NCBI GenBank assembly: GCA_016648135.1
Contig: JADDOH010001997.1
Span: 274,845 to 338,844 of the forward strand
DNA: 64,000 bases
From: Agrypnia vestita
Taxonomy: Eukaryota; Arthropoda; Insecta; Trichoptera; Phryganeidae
Direction: 5' to 3'
Part shown: piece by piece, positions 10,001 through 17,076 of the stretch
Numbering within the stretch: position 1 is the first letter of the stretch
How the letters are laid out: every line of letters starts with the position of its first letter
Position numbers and translations under genes: made by a program
The notes under the pieces: generated by a model
Database searches by the model: none
Told to the model about the DNA's origin: nothing
The model's input: the letters and a program-made list of their open reading frames with translations, nothing else

Positions 10001-12483
10001 AACTTCTCTTCATTTCTTAATATGTTTAAGAAACCCAAAATCAAGGCCATGAATTAAAATAATATTTAATGTAATAATCTCGTGAGTTAAAATAAAATAA
10101 CTAAATAGAGGCACTTTCAAAGTAATTCACTTAACCACTTACAGAAAACCGGAAATTTTCATAACTAAGCGCAACATAGAATTTTATAAACCGGGGAATC
10201 TTCAATGATAAGTGCCTAGGAAAAAAGAATCTTAATATAGGGCTTCACCGAAAACATCTAATTATCCATTGGGAAGGGGTAACTTAAACCTTATAGATAA
10301 GTCGATTATACGTGGTATATCCACTGTTTTATATTGACTTTGCAAGCCGAAAACAACACTTAAGAGGCCCCAGTACACGATTTTCGTATTTGCTCTCGAT
10401 TTGCTAAATTTAACGTAAACTTATTAAATCATTTTGCAAAACCCATAGCTAAACAGGCTTTTAATCAATTTTATTATGATAGATCCATTTACTCTTGGAG
10501 TATTTCCTTAAAAAAATATGAACAAATATATTGTTATAACATCAAAAAAATTATAACCCCGAAACACTATTTTAGTTTTCATGCAATAGAGTTATCTTTG
10601 GTACACTAATCTCGTATATTTTCAAATAAAGACCATATATTTTATTTACAAATTGATTGTATAAAGTTTGAAAAAGAAGTGGCGCTATTCAGACATTAAT
10701 ATTTTTCGACAAGTTGTTAAATATATCGTTTTAAAAAAGACAAAAATTAAACGTTCTGTTTCCTATATTGCAGTATCCATAAAACCATTAAAACATCGAT
10801 TATTTTAATTAAATTTTACATGCGTACTAAGAAAAATTCACTGTCATTAATATAAAAATATTCAAAAAATTATACCTCATACTTAAGAATTCGAATTAAT
10901 TAAATCGTATCGTCTGTTAAAAATATCATTTTTCTTTTAAATCAGACTTCGGTTGGACTGTCCAATATTTATTATAATTTAATTTATTTTAAATTTCATT
11001 AAATATGTTTGTGTCACTGTCATATTTAGGGGTTTAAATGTTATTTTGCGGTGTGGGCATTAAATAATGTATGTATATTGTGGATAAAATGAAGTAATTG
11101 TCTTCCTAGAACATACATATAAAACCTATTCTATTCCTTCTTAGTATCTACGTACACAATATTTAATTTAATAAATCGTTTTTCTTTTGAAATAAATTTT
11201 TAAAAAGTCCGCCGCGGGAAAGTTTCCGATTTTGAAGCTGACGTTCCTGGACGCGCATCGTGACGCTCTGCGCTTGAGGTTTGTGTTCCTGCCAGCGTCA
11301 CAGCGCACGCAATTGATGATTAAGTAATTTTGTGGTTTTTTTCAATATTCATCATACTTATGAGATAGCGCCAATATGTCTGCATTGAGGAGTAATGCAA
11401 TGTAGGTGCGCACAACCTATGCCCTTTCTGAATCTGGAATTATAATTTTTCTGCCTAAGATTTCATACCTCGTACTGTACACACATCAATTCCCCATTTA
11501 GATTTGTTAGTCATATAGAATACCAGCATTTTAGAAATCAGACATTTTAAAAAAATACATAAATTTTATGGACGATTTCACTATTTTTCTTCACATACAT
11601 ATATACCTATGTCGTACCCACAGCGGGGTGCAGCGCATACAAGCAAAAAAGCAGCGCTTAACAAAATACTTTTAAATAATCTTTATCTTATGAAAAAGAT
11701 GATTTAAAATTCTAGCCGTGGCTATGGCTAGAGTTTTATGGCTTTTATTATTTTCGATTGCTTCTGTTCACAACTTTTATTTTACAATCTTCTAATTTAC
11801 TTGTTTGCGCATATCAATTTTTTTTCTTGAATCTGTAAAAAAGTCCGACTGAACTGAATATTTTTCTACCGAAGCCGTACTATATTCGCCCTATCTTTAC
11901 GTCTGCGAGTTTTAAGCACTTGGCAAGTAAATGTGTTTCTTAGAAAGGTCTAATTTTTGGTGACAACTGCGCGCACGTCATTTATAGAAACGACACTGTT
12001 ACTAATTGTATACCTACTGATATACTAAATGTTCTGTGTGTATTCCAACTTTCAATTTGCCCGGAACTTTTCTTTTCGCGCAAACAGCGACCGTTTTTCA
12101 CAACAAAATTGTGTTTTGATTTGAAATGAAAGTTTTTAAACTCACTTCCCCTTGTCTGCCTGTATCGGATTATCTTCTATGATGAGCCTGTCGTACTCGT
12201 CCAGGCGGAACTCCAGCATGTCGGCCAGCGGCTCGAGCATGTACATGCCCTCGGGGCAGGAGAGCCGCACCCGCTTGCGTCTCGGGGCGGGAGCGTCACC
12301 CACGGCCGCGCCCGGCGGCCGGTCCAGCGCGGCCAGCGCGTCCTGCAGGCAGCCCGTGTTGAGCAGCACGTTGTCCCCCGGGCAGCACGCGCCGCCCGCC
12401 GGCACGGGCAGCCGCGTGGAGCCGGCCGGCGGCGCGGGCTGCAGCAGCGCCGCCAGCAGCACCGGCCAAAACGACACCTTCAT
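859..12483 (-). CDS. Methuselah-like G-protein coupled receptor, 8 coding exons, 448 aa
   Basis: This is a class B (secretin-type) seven-transmembrane receptor of the insect Methuselah-like group, expected in the plasma membrane; the ligand is unknown. Coding exons are 12146-12483, 8650-8862, 7687-7802, 7017-7095, 5195-5355, 3259-3403, 1477-1569 and 859-1060. Every intron is GT-AG on the minus strand, the phases join without a break, and the total is 1347 nt including TAG. A signal peptide covers residues 1-21. The ectodomain is short (to about 150), with a CC pair at 33-34 and a sequon at 123-125. Helices lie near 153-179, 189-213, 218-245, 261-283, 308-331, 353-374 and 380-403. Family hallmarks are LKPGFG...CWFS in loop 2 (Cys299) and MGLSWIFEI in helix 6. 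The tail is short and acidic. I do not assign a specific Mth-like number. The start chosen is ATG at 12483, eight bases past a good acceptor and followed by a signal peptide. An upstream in-frame ATG lies in the intron. Confidence 0.93.
1236..1345. repeat. Fragment of palindromic MITE family A (intron 7)
   Basis: Carries the family core 'gagataagcgacatcaaa' followed by a T-run and 'tatgacttatttt'. The same core recurs near 9.1, 12.9, 13.2, 23.2, 25.5 and 25.8 kb. This copy keeps only part of one arm. Confidence 0.55.
1477..1569 (-). CDS. Mth-like receptor exon 7: helix 6
   Basis: Encodes residues 351-382, with MGLSWIFEI in helix 6. Two donors are possible. TG|GTCAGT is chosen because it keeps the frame into exon 8 and makes VVWLIID; the later GTATCA would break the frame. 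Confidence 0.92.
2213..2312. repeat. Interspersed repeat shared with 50565-50650
   Basis: The segment around 'ggacattttggatgaagaaat' and the preceding 'ttaatttaatattt' recurs with few differences near 50.57-50.64 kb. The family is unknown. Two copies in one window suggest a transposon relic. Confidence 0.5.
2505..3232 (+). mobile_element. Degraded LINE 3' end (Jockey/CR1-like)
   Basis: Frames on the plus strand read remnants such as TLIRPHLEYA, LIDSPEITSLLSFH and TRQKYLFP. These match the C-terminal region after the reverse transcriptase of Jockey/CR1-type LINEs, but with many stops and frame changes. A 3' untranslated region follows and ends in an A-rich tail near 3205-3232. It lies in antisense to the receptor in intron 6. 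A related 3' end on the opposite strand occurs near 43.35-43.51 kb. Confidence 0.65.
3259..3403 (-). CDS. Mth-like receptor exon 6: helix 5
   Basis: Encodes residues 303-351, with a YFYGPVAILIVCN helix 5 and a basic intracellular loop. The donor is AA|GTAAGA. Its two-base overhang joins exon 7 to give KFLMYLK. Confidence 0.94.
3825..4530. repeat. Unnamed interspersed repeat, copy 1 (MITE-interrupted)
   Basis: Runs parallel to 11637-12065: shared landmarks are 'gcaaaaaagc', 'actgaactgaatatttt', 'gtctaatttttggtga' and 'gcgcacgtca', in the same order. This copy is interrupted by a 145-bp MITE. It also carries a roughly 91-bp tandem duplication of its right part (units starting near 4348 and 4439). 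Both copies lie in receptor introns. The family is not recognised. Confidence 0.65.
4202..4346. mobile_element. 145-bp PIF/Harbinger-like MITE with TTA target duplication
   Basis: The two halves are inverted repeats of about 60 bp (GGGTCGGTTGTTTCAAGTT on the left, GGCCCGGTTGTTTCAAGTT on the reverse of the right). TTA flanks both sides (4199-4201 and 4347-4349). The GG ends and three-base TTA duplication fit the PIF/Harbinger superfamily. The paralogous repeat at 11637-12065 lacks it and has a single TTA at the matching point. Confidence 0.75.
4930..5025. repeat. Fragment of palindromic MITE family A (intron 5)
   Basis: Contains 'cttgccttgatt', 'gcatatctccataact' and 'cttgaacattttcgact', all found in the copies near 23.2 and 25.4-25.8 kb. 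Only a scrambled or truncated arm remains. Confidence 0.5.
5195..5355 (-). CDS. Mth-like receptor exon 5: helix 4 and loop 2
   Basis: Encodes residues 249-303. It holds the YGWGMP entry of helix 4 and the diagnostic LKPGFG...CWFS loop. The acceptor is TTTTTAG|T and the donor G|GTAAGT. Confidence 0.95.
5356..6422. other. Intron 4, first part, no feature seen
   Basis: AT-rich intronic sequence. Apart from a small AAGCTTAAGCTT palindrome near 5820, nothing coding or repeated was recognised. Confidence 0.5.
6423..6461. repeat. Perfect 18-bp hairpin in intron 4
   Basis: Arms 6423-6440 and 6444-6461 are exact reverse complements separated by TGT. It is AT-rich. It may be a chance or slippage palindrome, or a relic of a foldback element. 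Confidence 0.6.
7017..7095 (-). CDS. Mth-like receptor exon 4: helix 3
   Basis: A 79-base exon encoding residues 223-249. FFWMNV is typical of Methuselah-like helix 3. The donor is the strong GTAAGT. Confidence 0.93.
7495..7565. repeat. GTCY-repeat-bearing interspersed sequence
   Basis: The sequence 'ataatttcgttgtctgtccg' followed by further GTCC/GTCT units and a GTCCCCG end also appears at 28148-28210 and, reversed, at about 41025-41085. The shared flanks show that this is a dispersed element end and not just a microsatellite. Confidence 0.5.
7687..7802 (-). CDS. Mth-like receptor exon 3: helix 2
   Basis: Encodes residues 184-223, with helix 2 and the cysteine (FCVVN) at the top of helix 3 that normally bridges to Cys299. 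The acceptor is TTTCAG|A and the donor G|GTAAAT. Confidence 0.93.
8411..8614. mobile_element. About 200-bp palindromic MITE beside receptor exon 2
   Basis: Left and right halves fold back through 'gacaatcgaattagtatgtg' (8445-8464) and its near-perfect complement (right copy ending at 8583). The pairing extends outward through 'ttaagaaa' and weakly to an AGCG terminus. It sits 35 bp from the exon 2 donor. I found no clear target duplication. Confidence 0.65.
8650..8862 (-). CDS. Mth-like receptor exon 2: stalk and helix 1
   Basis: Encodes residues 113-184. It begins with YCLADK, carries the sequon NDS and the CFP motif before helix 1, and ends in VPELR. The acceptor is CACAG|G and the donor AG|GTACAA. 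Confidence 0.93.
8975..9050. repeat. End fragment of the 49.1-kb MITE family
   Basis: 'agctggcttaaatgatcact' and the following 'aacgttca' match both ends of the TIR element at 49099-49390. The opposite end is missing here. Confidence 0.5.
9098..9205. repeat. Fragment of palindromic MITE family A (intron 1)
   Basis: Carries 'ttacggagataagcgacctg', the T-run and 'aatatttttgac' of the family, then 'gttgggcaatcattgaagt'. It is a single arm. Confidence 0.55.
9778..9807 (+). ncRNA. Hammerhead-like stem plus GAAAC motif
   Basis: Reads CTGATGG, then a short stem (GGACCC with GGGATCC) and GAAAC. It resembles the CUGANGA-stem II-GAAA core of hammerhead ribozymes, but the last core base is G and not A. 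I could not find a pairing strand for stem III or a cleavage site. Similar motifs occur at 23.8, 24.2, 32.3 and 61.0 kb. Confidence 0.3.
9808..11636. other. Intron 1, no feature seen
   Basis: AT-rich intronic DNA without a recognised exon, repeat end or RNA. A small GC-richer patch near 11205-11310 is unexplained. Confidence 0.5.
11637..12065. repeat. Unnamed interspersed repeat, copy 2 (empty site)
   Basis: The second copy of the repeat at 3825-4530. At the position where copy 1 carries the 145-bp MITE, this copy reads continuously 'cgtcatttatagaaacgac', with one TTA. It therefore preserves the pre-insertion state. Confidence 0.65.
12146..12483 (-). CDS. Mth-like receptor exon 1: signal peptide and ectodomain
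   Basis: Encodes residues 1-112 plus two bases of codon 113. It contains the hydrophobic leader, the CC pair, further cysteines at 45 and 76, and a basic PRRKRVR stretch that could be a processing site (inference). It is strikingly GC-rich against AT-rich introns. The donor on the minus strand is AA|GTGAGT. Confidence 0.9.
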
Positions 12484-12491
12484 GTCGCGTC
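12484..12491 (-). promoter_or_regulatory. 5' UTR start and acceptor upstream of the receptor ATG
   Basis: On the minus strand TTTTTGTTTCCAG precedes GACGCGAC and then ATG. This looks like a splice acceptor followed by eight untranslated bases, so a non-coding first exon probably lies further upstream (higher coordinates). I could not locate it. Confidence 0.55.
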
Positions 12492-12498
12492 CTGGAAA

Positions 12499-12706
12499 CA
12501 AAAATGCAATTCCGTGTATTCAGACGACAAAAATGCAATTGCGTGCAGTTTAGACGACAAAAATGCAGTTACGTGTAGTTTAGACAGCAAAAATGCAATT
12601 CCGAGTAGTTTAGACAACAAAAATGCAATTACGTGTAGTTTAGAAACAAAAATGCAAACTCCGTGTAGTTCAGACAACAAAAATGCAATTCCGTGCAGTT
12701 TTGACT
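12499..12706. repeat. Seven-unit minisatellite, 28-31 bp
   Basis: Each unit starts 'caaaaatgca' and continues with a variant of 'attccgtgtagtttagacaa'. Units start near 12499, 12529, 12559, 12589, 12619, 12648 and 12679. The first unit forms the pyrimidine tract of the receptor acceptor on the minus strand. Confidence 0.85.
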
Positions 12707-12890
12707 TTATCACGCAGACTGGCGTAGTTAAAAAAATTGGGTTAAAATGAATCATATCAATCTATCCGTAATGCTTCTTTTAAATTCAGCGCTGCATTCT
12801 TTCATTATAATATTGATTCTTGATTTCATTGTTACATTTATTGCACGTTTCTATCTTCTTCATTCAATTTAGAATTAAAAATATTCTTTA

Positions 12891-13260
12891 ATTTTGGGTG
12901 AAATGTCGACACTTACGGAGATAAGCGTCATCAAAGTTTATGTTTTTTTTATATTTCTGGCTCATTTTCTGTAAAACGTTGGACTATCGCTACATAAACT
13001 TATATGGGATATTAAAAAATTCATTCGCTTTGATACAAATCAAATAAAATGACAAATGCCTTTTAAAAATTTTTTTTTAATTTTCTGCGAGGTTTTTATC
13101 ATTTGATTGAACTTGTATTAAAGCGATCAATTTTTAATATTCGATATGAAGTACTTTCGTGATAGTCTATCGTATTCCAAAAGATACACCAGAAATGTTG
13201 AAAAAACATGCAAACTTCGATGTCGCTTACCTCCGTAGCTGTCGATATTTCACCCAAAAT
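12891..13260. mobile_element. 370-bp foldback MITE (family A, complete)
   Basis: The ends are inverted: the left starts 'attttgggtgaaatgtcgac' and the reverse of the right starts 'attttgggtgaaatatcgac'. The arms stay paired for roughly 170 bp, with the 'gataagcg' core in each. It is the best-preserved member of this family in the window. No target duplication is evident. Confidence 0.75.
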
Positions 13261-13735
13261 GTAAAGCATATTACATTCTCTTTATAATTGAACGATCAAG
13301 TCTTCCCCCGTGTTTTTGCTCATAGTTACGTGTCGCCTGTGTATCGCGTATCGCTGTAAATAGATTTTTTTTAAATGCGGCACGCCACTGCACCGGTACC
13401 CGCGCGTGGCGCCGGCGCGGTGCTGTCTGCGCTGCTGCAAGATAAAAGCCGCGCACTTCACCTTATTCATACCGATTGGAACGAATCTCTGCTGTGTTTG
13501 AGCTGCTTTTGTAATTTAAACGTCTACTGAGGAAATGAAGGGGGGACCCACCACATACCCTGAGCCGTTCTATGCGCAAAAGCGTCCATATCGGCCCAGC
13601 ACTTTCGCCGCCTGGTTGGCATTATTTTATGCGAAAGCGACCTCCTCGCTCGGCCTTCATCAATACAACACGCAGAGATGAAAACCGAGCGAGTCGGTCG
13701 CACAAAACCTTCATTGTCCCGCGCATATCAAACTT
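13261..13735. other. GC-richer stretch between MITE and LINE, with hairpin 13640-13703
   Basis: No gene is recognised. A 17-bp imperfect inverted repeat (13640-13656 with 13687-13703, two mismatches) encloses a short loop. This may be genomic target or a distal part of the LINE 3' region. A first exon of the receptor could be hidden here, but nothing shows it. Confidence 0.4.
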
Positions 13736-13923
13736 TATTTCAAAAACAACAATACAATATAATGCCAATAATAAATTACATCACCCAAATAAGGCGCAGG
13801 ACGTAAAAAAAACACAACCCCTCCGTGGAGGGAAAAAGACATAAAGAAAAAAATAATAAAAACATAAAAGATTCGTGACCAAAGAAATCATCACCGACGG
13901 TTCAAACACTGGTTCAGGAAAAA

Positions 13924-16900
13924 CTACGGAGCAGGGCCCCGTAGGATCTCCCAGCGGGACACCCAAGTTCCAACAAAGTCTTTAAGATGTCTAAAGTTAG
14001 ACTCATTTCTCACCAGGTCGACATTTGTGGGATGCCGACCTGTCTCAAGCGGCCCGTTTATACCTTCAATCAAGTCCTCTCTAGCATCCCTCAACAGAGC
14101 ACAATCCCAGAGGATATGTTCCGGGGTCTGGGCCACACGAGCGCAGGCGCACCAAGGGTGAGTGGAGAGTCCAAGATCATGTAATTTGGACCTGAACTCA
14201 CCATGGCCCGACAGTATTTGTGCTGTGTAGTGATCCAGAGCCGGAAAATACCCTCCGGACCCCTTTCTCTCTTTCACCATCACCCTCGGGAAGAAGGAAT
14301 GGGTCCATCTCCCAGTGGTGGCGGCGTCCCATCTTTCTTGCCAGACTTCTAACGTAATTAACCTAATTCGTCTGCCCAACTCCCCAGTCCGCTCGTTTTC
14401 CAGGAGCCTGAGAGTCCTACCAAAGTAGTCAACTTCCAGGCCCCGCCTCAGATTACGGCGAGCGCTGGTCTCTAAGACCTCCAGATCAGCAGGGAGCACC
14501 CCCGCTAATACTGGGAGGGCCTGCCCAGACACAGTCCGATAAGCTCCCGTCAGCGCCAACAGGGGCACTCTCTGACCACTGTTGAGTGCTGCAGCGACCA
14601 CCCTAGTTCGGAGTCTATGCGACCAGACCTGAGCAGCATACGTGACCTGGGCCACGTATGTAGCCTTATAGACTAGTCGCATAGCAGGCGAACGGATGCC
14701 CCACTCTGCAACGCTCATCCTCTTCATGGAGGTGAAGAAGACCCCCGCTCGTTCGGAGATAGTCTTGACATGAGTCAGGAAGGAGCCCGACATATCAAAG
14801 GTCACTCCCAGATACTTAACATTTCTTTCAAATTTGATATTTGTGCTTCCCATTTTCACGATCGGATTTCTAACCTGACTCAAGCCACCCTTCATCTTCA
14901 AAGCAACCGTTTTCGAAGGCGCCAGAGTAAGCTTGTTTCTTTTGCACCAATCAGTAATCATCTCAATCGACCTATTGCTCTTGTCTTCTAATTCTCTGCG
15001 AGTCTGTCCAGAAACGAGCAGTAGAGCATCATCCGCGTAGGCAATAATTATACAACCATCTGGCAACGGCAACAGCAGCAGGTCATCAAACAGGATGTTC
15101 CACAGGGTTGGTCCGAGGACCGAGCCCTGTGGACAACCCATGTCCAAGGGCCTAGTGCGAGACACACCACCATAACTAAGGGTCACGGTGCGATCACCGA
15201 GGTAGCTTTTGACGATGTCAAAAAGATACCCCGGACACTGCCGGACCTTCAGCTTGGTGAGTATCATCTCCCACCAGGCGTTATCAAAAGCACCCGATAT
15301 GTCCAAGAAAATCCCAATAACATACTTCTTACTATTATTCTTCACCCACTCTTGCGTGAACATCATGGCATGCTCTGTGGATCTACCCCTGACGAACCCA
15401 AACTGACGGTCACAGGCCGGCGAGAGATTTCTCTCAAGCCTATTGCGTACCACCGTTTCAAGTACCTTCCCAAAAACGGGAAGGAGCGTGATCGGGCGAT
15501 ACGCACCTGGATCAGACCGCGGTTTGGAATTCCCCTTGGGTATGATTGAGAGCACCCCTCTCTTCCATACTGTGGGAAAAAACCCCACACTAAGACATGT
15601 ATTAATCACAAATAAAACTTCATTTCTGGCACACCTCCATACGTTCTTCGCAATTACGCCCGTAATCTTGTCCACACCGGGGGCTTTCTTAGGACCAAGG
15701 TTCCTGAAAATGGCACCCAGCTCAGCCTCCGTTGCCGGGGGAGGTTCCCGTGTCTCCAGCAGCATGGAACTGGTTGGGAGACGGGCCAGGGCACGGATAA
15801 GCCGATGGTGGTCCCCCTCCTCCTCAGTCCGCTCCAGAGGCACGAGCCTCTCCAGCAGCCCATCCAGAGTAGAGATCAGGTCTTCCGTCGTCCTCCCCCC
15901 GAGGGATATTCCGGATAAGAGGGAGACGGGGTTAACGCCACCCCTGCGAACAAGCCCAGAAATCCTCCAAGGATCAGCATTCCCTACCTCGGTCACCCAT
16001 TGTTGCCAGTGGGCCCGTTTGGCATTGCGGATCGCCACCGTGTAAGCCGATCTGGCCGCACGGAGATTCTCCCTGAGGATCTGTTGCTCCGTAGGCGATA
16101 CAAGATTCTGTCGGGCAACTCCACAGTTTCTATATGCTCGACGGTAAGCTGCACGCAGCGCCCGTAGATCATTAGACCACCAGCGGGCAGAAAAATTTCC
16201 GCTCGGACGGGTTCGACCAATAGCGAGGTCTGCCGATCTAACTACTGCCTCGTTTAGGAGCTCACCAACTAGGGTTGGGTCCCTTGCACTCCTTTCGTAT
16301 ATTCCTCTCAGTTCCTCATTCATAGTCAAATCAAAAGCATCCCAATCCACGTCCCTGGACTTGAACATCCACTCGTCTCTTGCAATCCTAGCCGGGGCTC
16401 GCGAGAGACGAAAAGTGATCAGACGGTGGTCACAGTTGATGACACCATCTAACACTCTCCAGTCCCTCACGAGTCCCAGCATATTATCTGAACACAGCGA
16501 GAGATCAATGAAACTCTCACCACCGGCATACCCCGCAAAAGTTGGCAGCGAACCGGCCTCGTTGAGGATGTTCAGTCCGTAACCGGCAATGAACTCCTCG
16601 ACGGCGATCCTACGATCGTAGCCGGTATGCTGCCCAGAGTGATCATGCCAGAGGGGAGAACGAGCGTTGAAGTCTCCACAGATCATTACATGTTTCCCTT
16701 TCAAGCTGTCCAGGGTGCGGGAGAGTCCCAAGATGTGGGGGCCCACGGGGTCACCATACTTGAAGTATACCGAGATAAAGTAAATCTCGATTCCCCCAAG
16801 CACTACGGAGACGCACACTCGAAATCTATCGGAGAGGTGTGCCAGGTACAGAGGCTTCATGCGACTACTGTCAACCAGAATCCCCGCACCAGGCGAAACA

Positions 16901-17076
16901 CCCTCCTTGACCATAACGAGGGGCGCCTCGATCCCGGGAGACCTGCTCCGCCAGGTATACTGCTCCTGAATCAGTGTCAGAGATAAGTTAAATTGACTAG
17001 TCACGCGCTGCAACTCTAAGGATGCAGCGCGCGAACGGCTAACGTTAACTTGGCCGACCATGATCTCATTAGCCAT
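13924..17076 (-). CDS. LINE ORF2: endonuclease-reverse transcriptase, 1050 aa
   Basis: Encodes the enzyme that nicks the target DNA and primes reverse transcription there. The apurinic-type endonuclease fills about residues 1-230, with GDFNARSPLWHD at 134-145 and the CDHRL catalytic motif near 215. The reverse transcriptase spans about 455-760: KAPGVDKI (464), FLDISGAFD (590), GCPQGSVLGP (647) and YADD (680-683). A CAC...H...C finger lies at 976-992, as in R1-clade proteins. No stop or frame change interrupts it. The ATG overlaps the ORF1 stop by eight bases (TATGGCTAA), a layout that in related LINEs supports translation by termination and re-initiation (family knowledge). Confidence 0.9.
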   Translation of the reverse strand: MANEIMVGQVNVSRSRAASLELQRVTSQFNLSLTLIQEQYTWRSRSPGIEAPLVMVKEGVSPGAGILVDSSRMKPLYLAHLSDRFRVCVSVVLGGIEIYFISVYFKYGDPVGPHILGLSRTLDSLKGKHVMICGDFNARSPLWHDHSGQHTGYDRRIAVEEFIAGYGLNILNEAGSLPTFAGYAGGESFIDLSLCSDNMLGLVRDWRVLDGVINCDHRLITFRLSRAPARIARDEWMFKSRDVDWDAFDLTMNEELRGIYERSARDPTLVGELLNEAVVRSADLAIGRTRPSGNFSARWWSNDLRALRAAYRRAYRNCGVARQNLVSPTEQQILRENLRAARSAYTVAIRNAKRAHWQQWVTEVGNADPWRISGLVRRGGVNPVSLLSGISLGGRTTEDLISTLDGLLERLVPLERTEEEGDHHRLIRALARLPTSSMLLETREPPPATEAELGAIFRNLGPKKAPGVDKITGVIAKNVWRCARNEVLFVINTCLSVGFFPTVWKRGVLSIIPKGNSKPRSDPGAYRPITLLPVFGKVLETVVRNRLERNLSPACDRQFGFVRGRSTEHAMMFTQEWVKNNSKKYVIGIFLDISGAFDNAWWEMILTKLKVRQCPGYLFDIVKSYLGDRTVTLSYGGVSRTRPLDMGCPQGSVLGPTLWNILFDDLLLLPLPDGCIIIAYADDALLLVSGQTRRELEDKSNRSIEMITDWCKRNKLTLAPSKTVALKMKGGLSQVRNPIVKMGSTNIKFERNVKYLGVTFDMSGSFLTHVKTISERAGVFFTSMKRMSVAEWGIRSPAMRLVYKATYVAQVTYAAQVWSHRLRTRVVAAALNSGQRVPLLALTGAYRTVSGQALPVLAGVLPADLEVLETSARRNLRRGLEVDYFGRTLRLLENERTGELGRRIRLITLEVWQERWDAATTGRWTHSFFPRVMVKERKGSGGYFPALDHYTAQILSGHGEFRSKLHDLGLSTHPWCACARVAQTPEHILWDCALLRDAREDLIEGINGPLETGRHPTNVDLVRNESNFRHLKDFVGTWVSRWEILRGPAP

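Noticed and set aside
12152..12553. 133-codon plus-strand frame over the receptor first exon
   Set aside because: It is the antisense shadow of a GC-rich coding exon, which has few stop codons in any frame.
12499..12706. Protein-coding tandem repeat (reads through in both strands)
   Set aside because: Open frames arise because the unit has no stops; unit lengths vary by non-multiples of three.
15443..16045. 200-codon plus-strand frame inside the LINE
   Set aside because: Antisense of the intact ORF2; composition follows from the coding strand.
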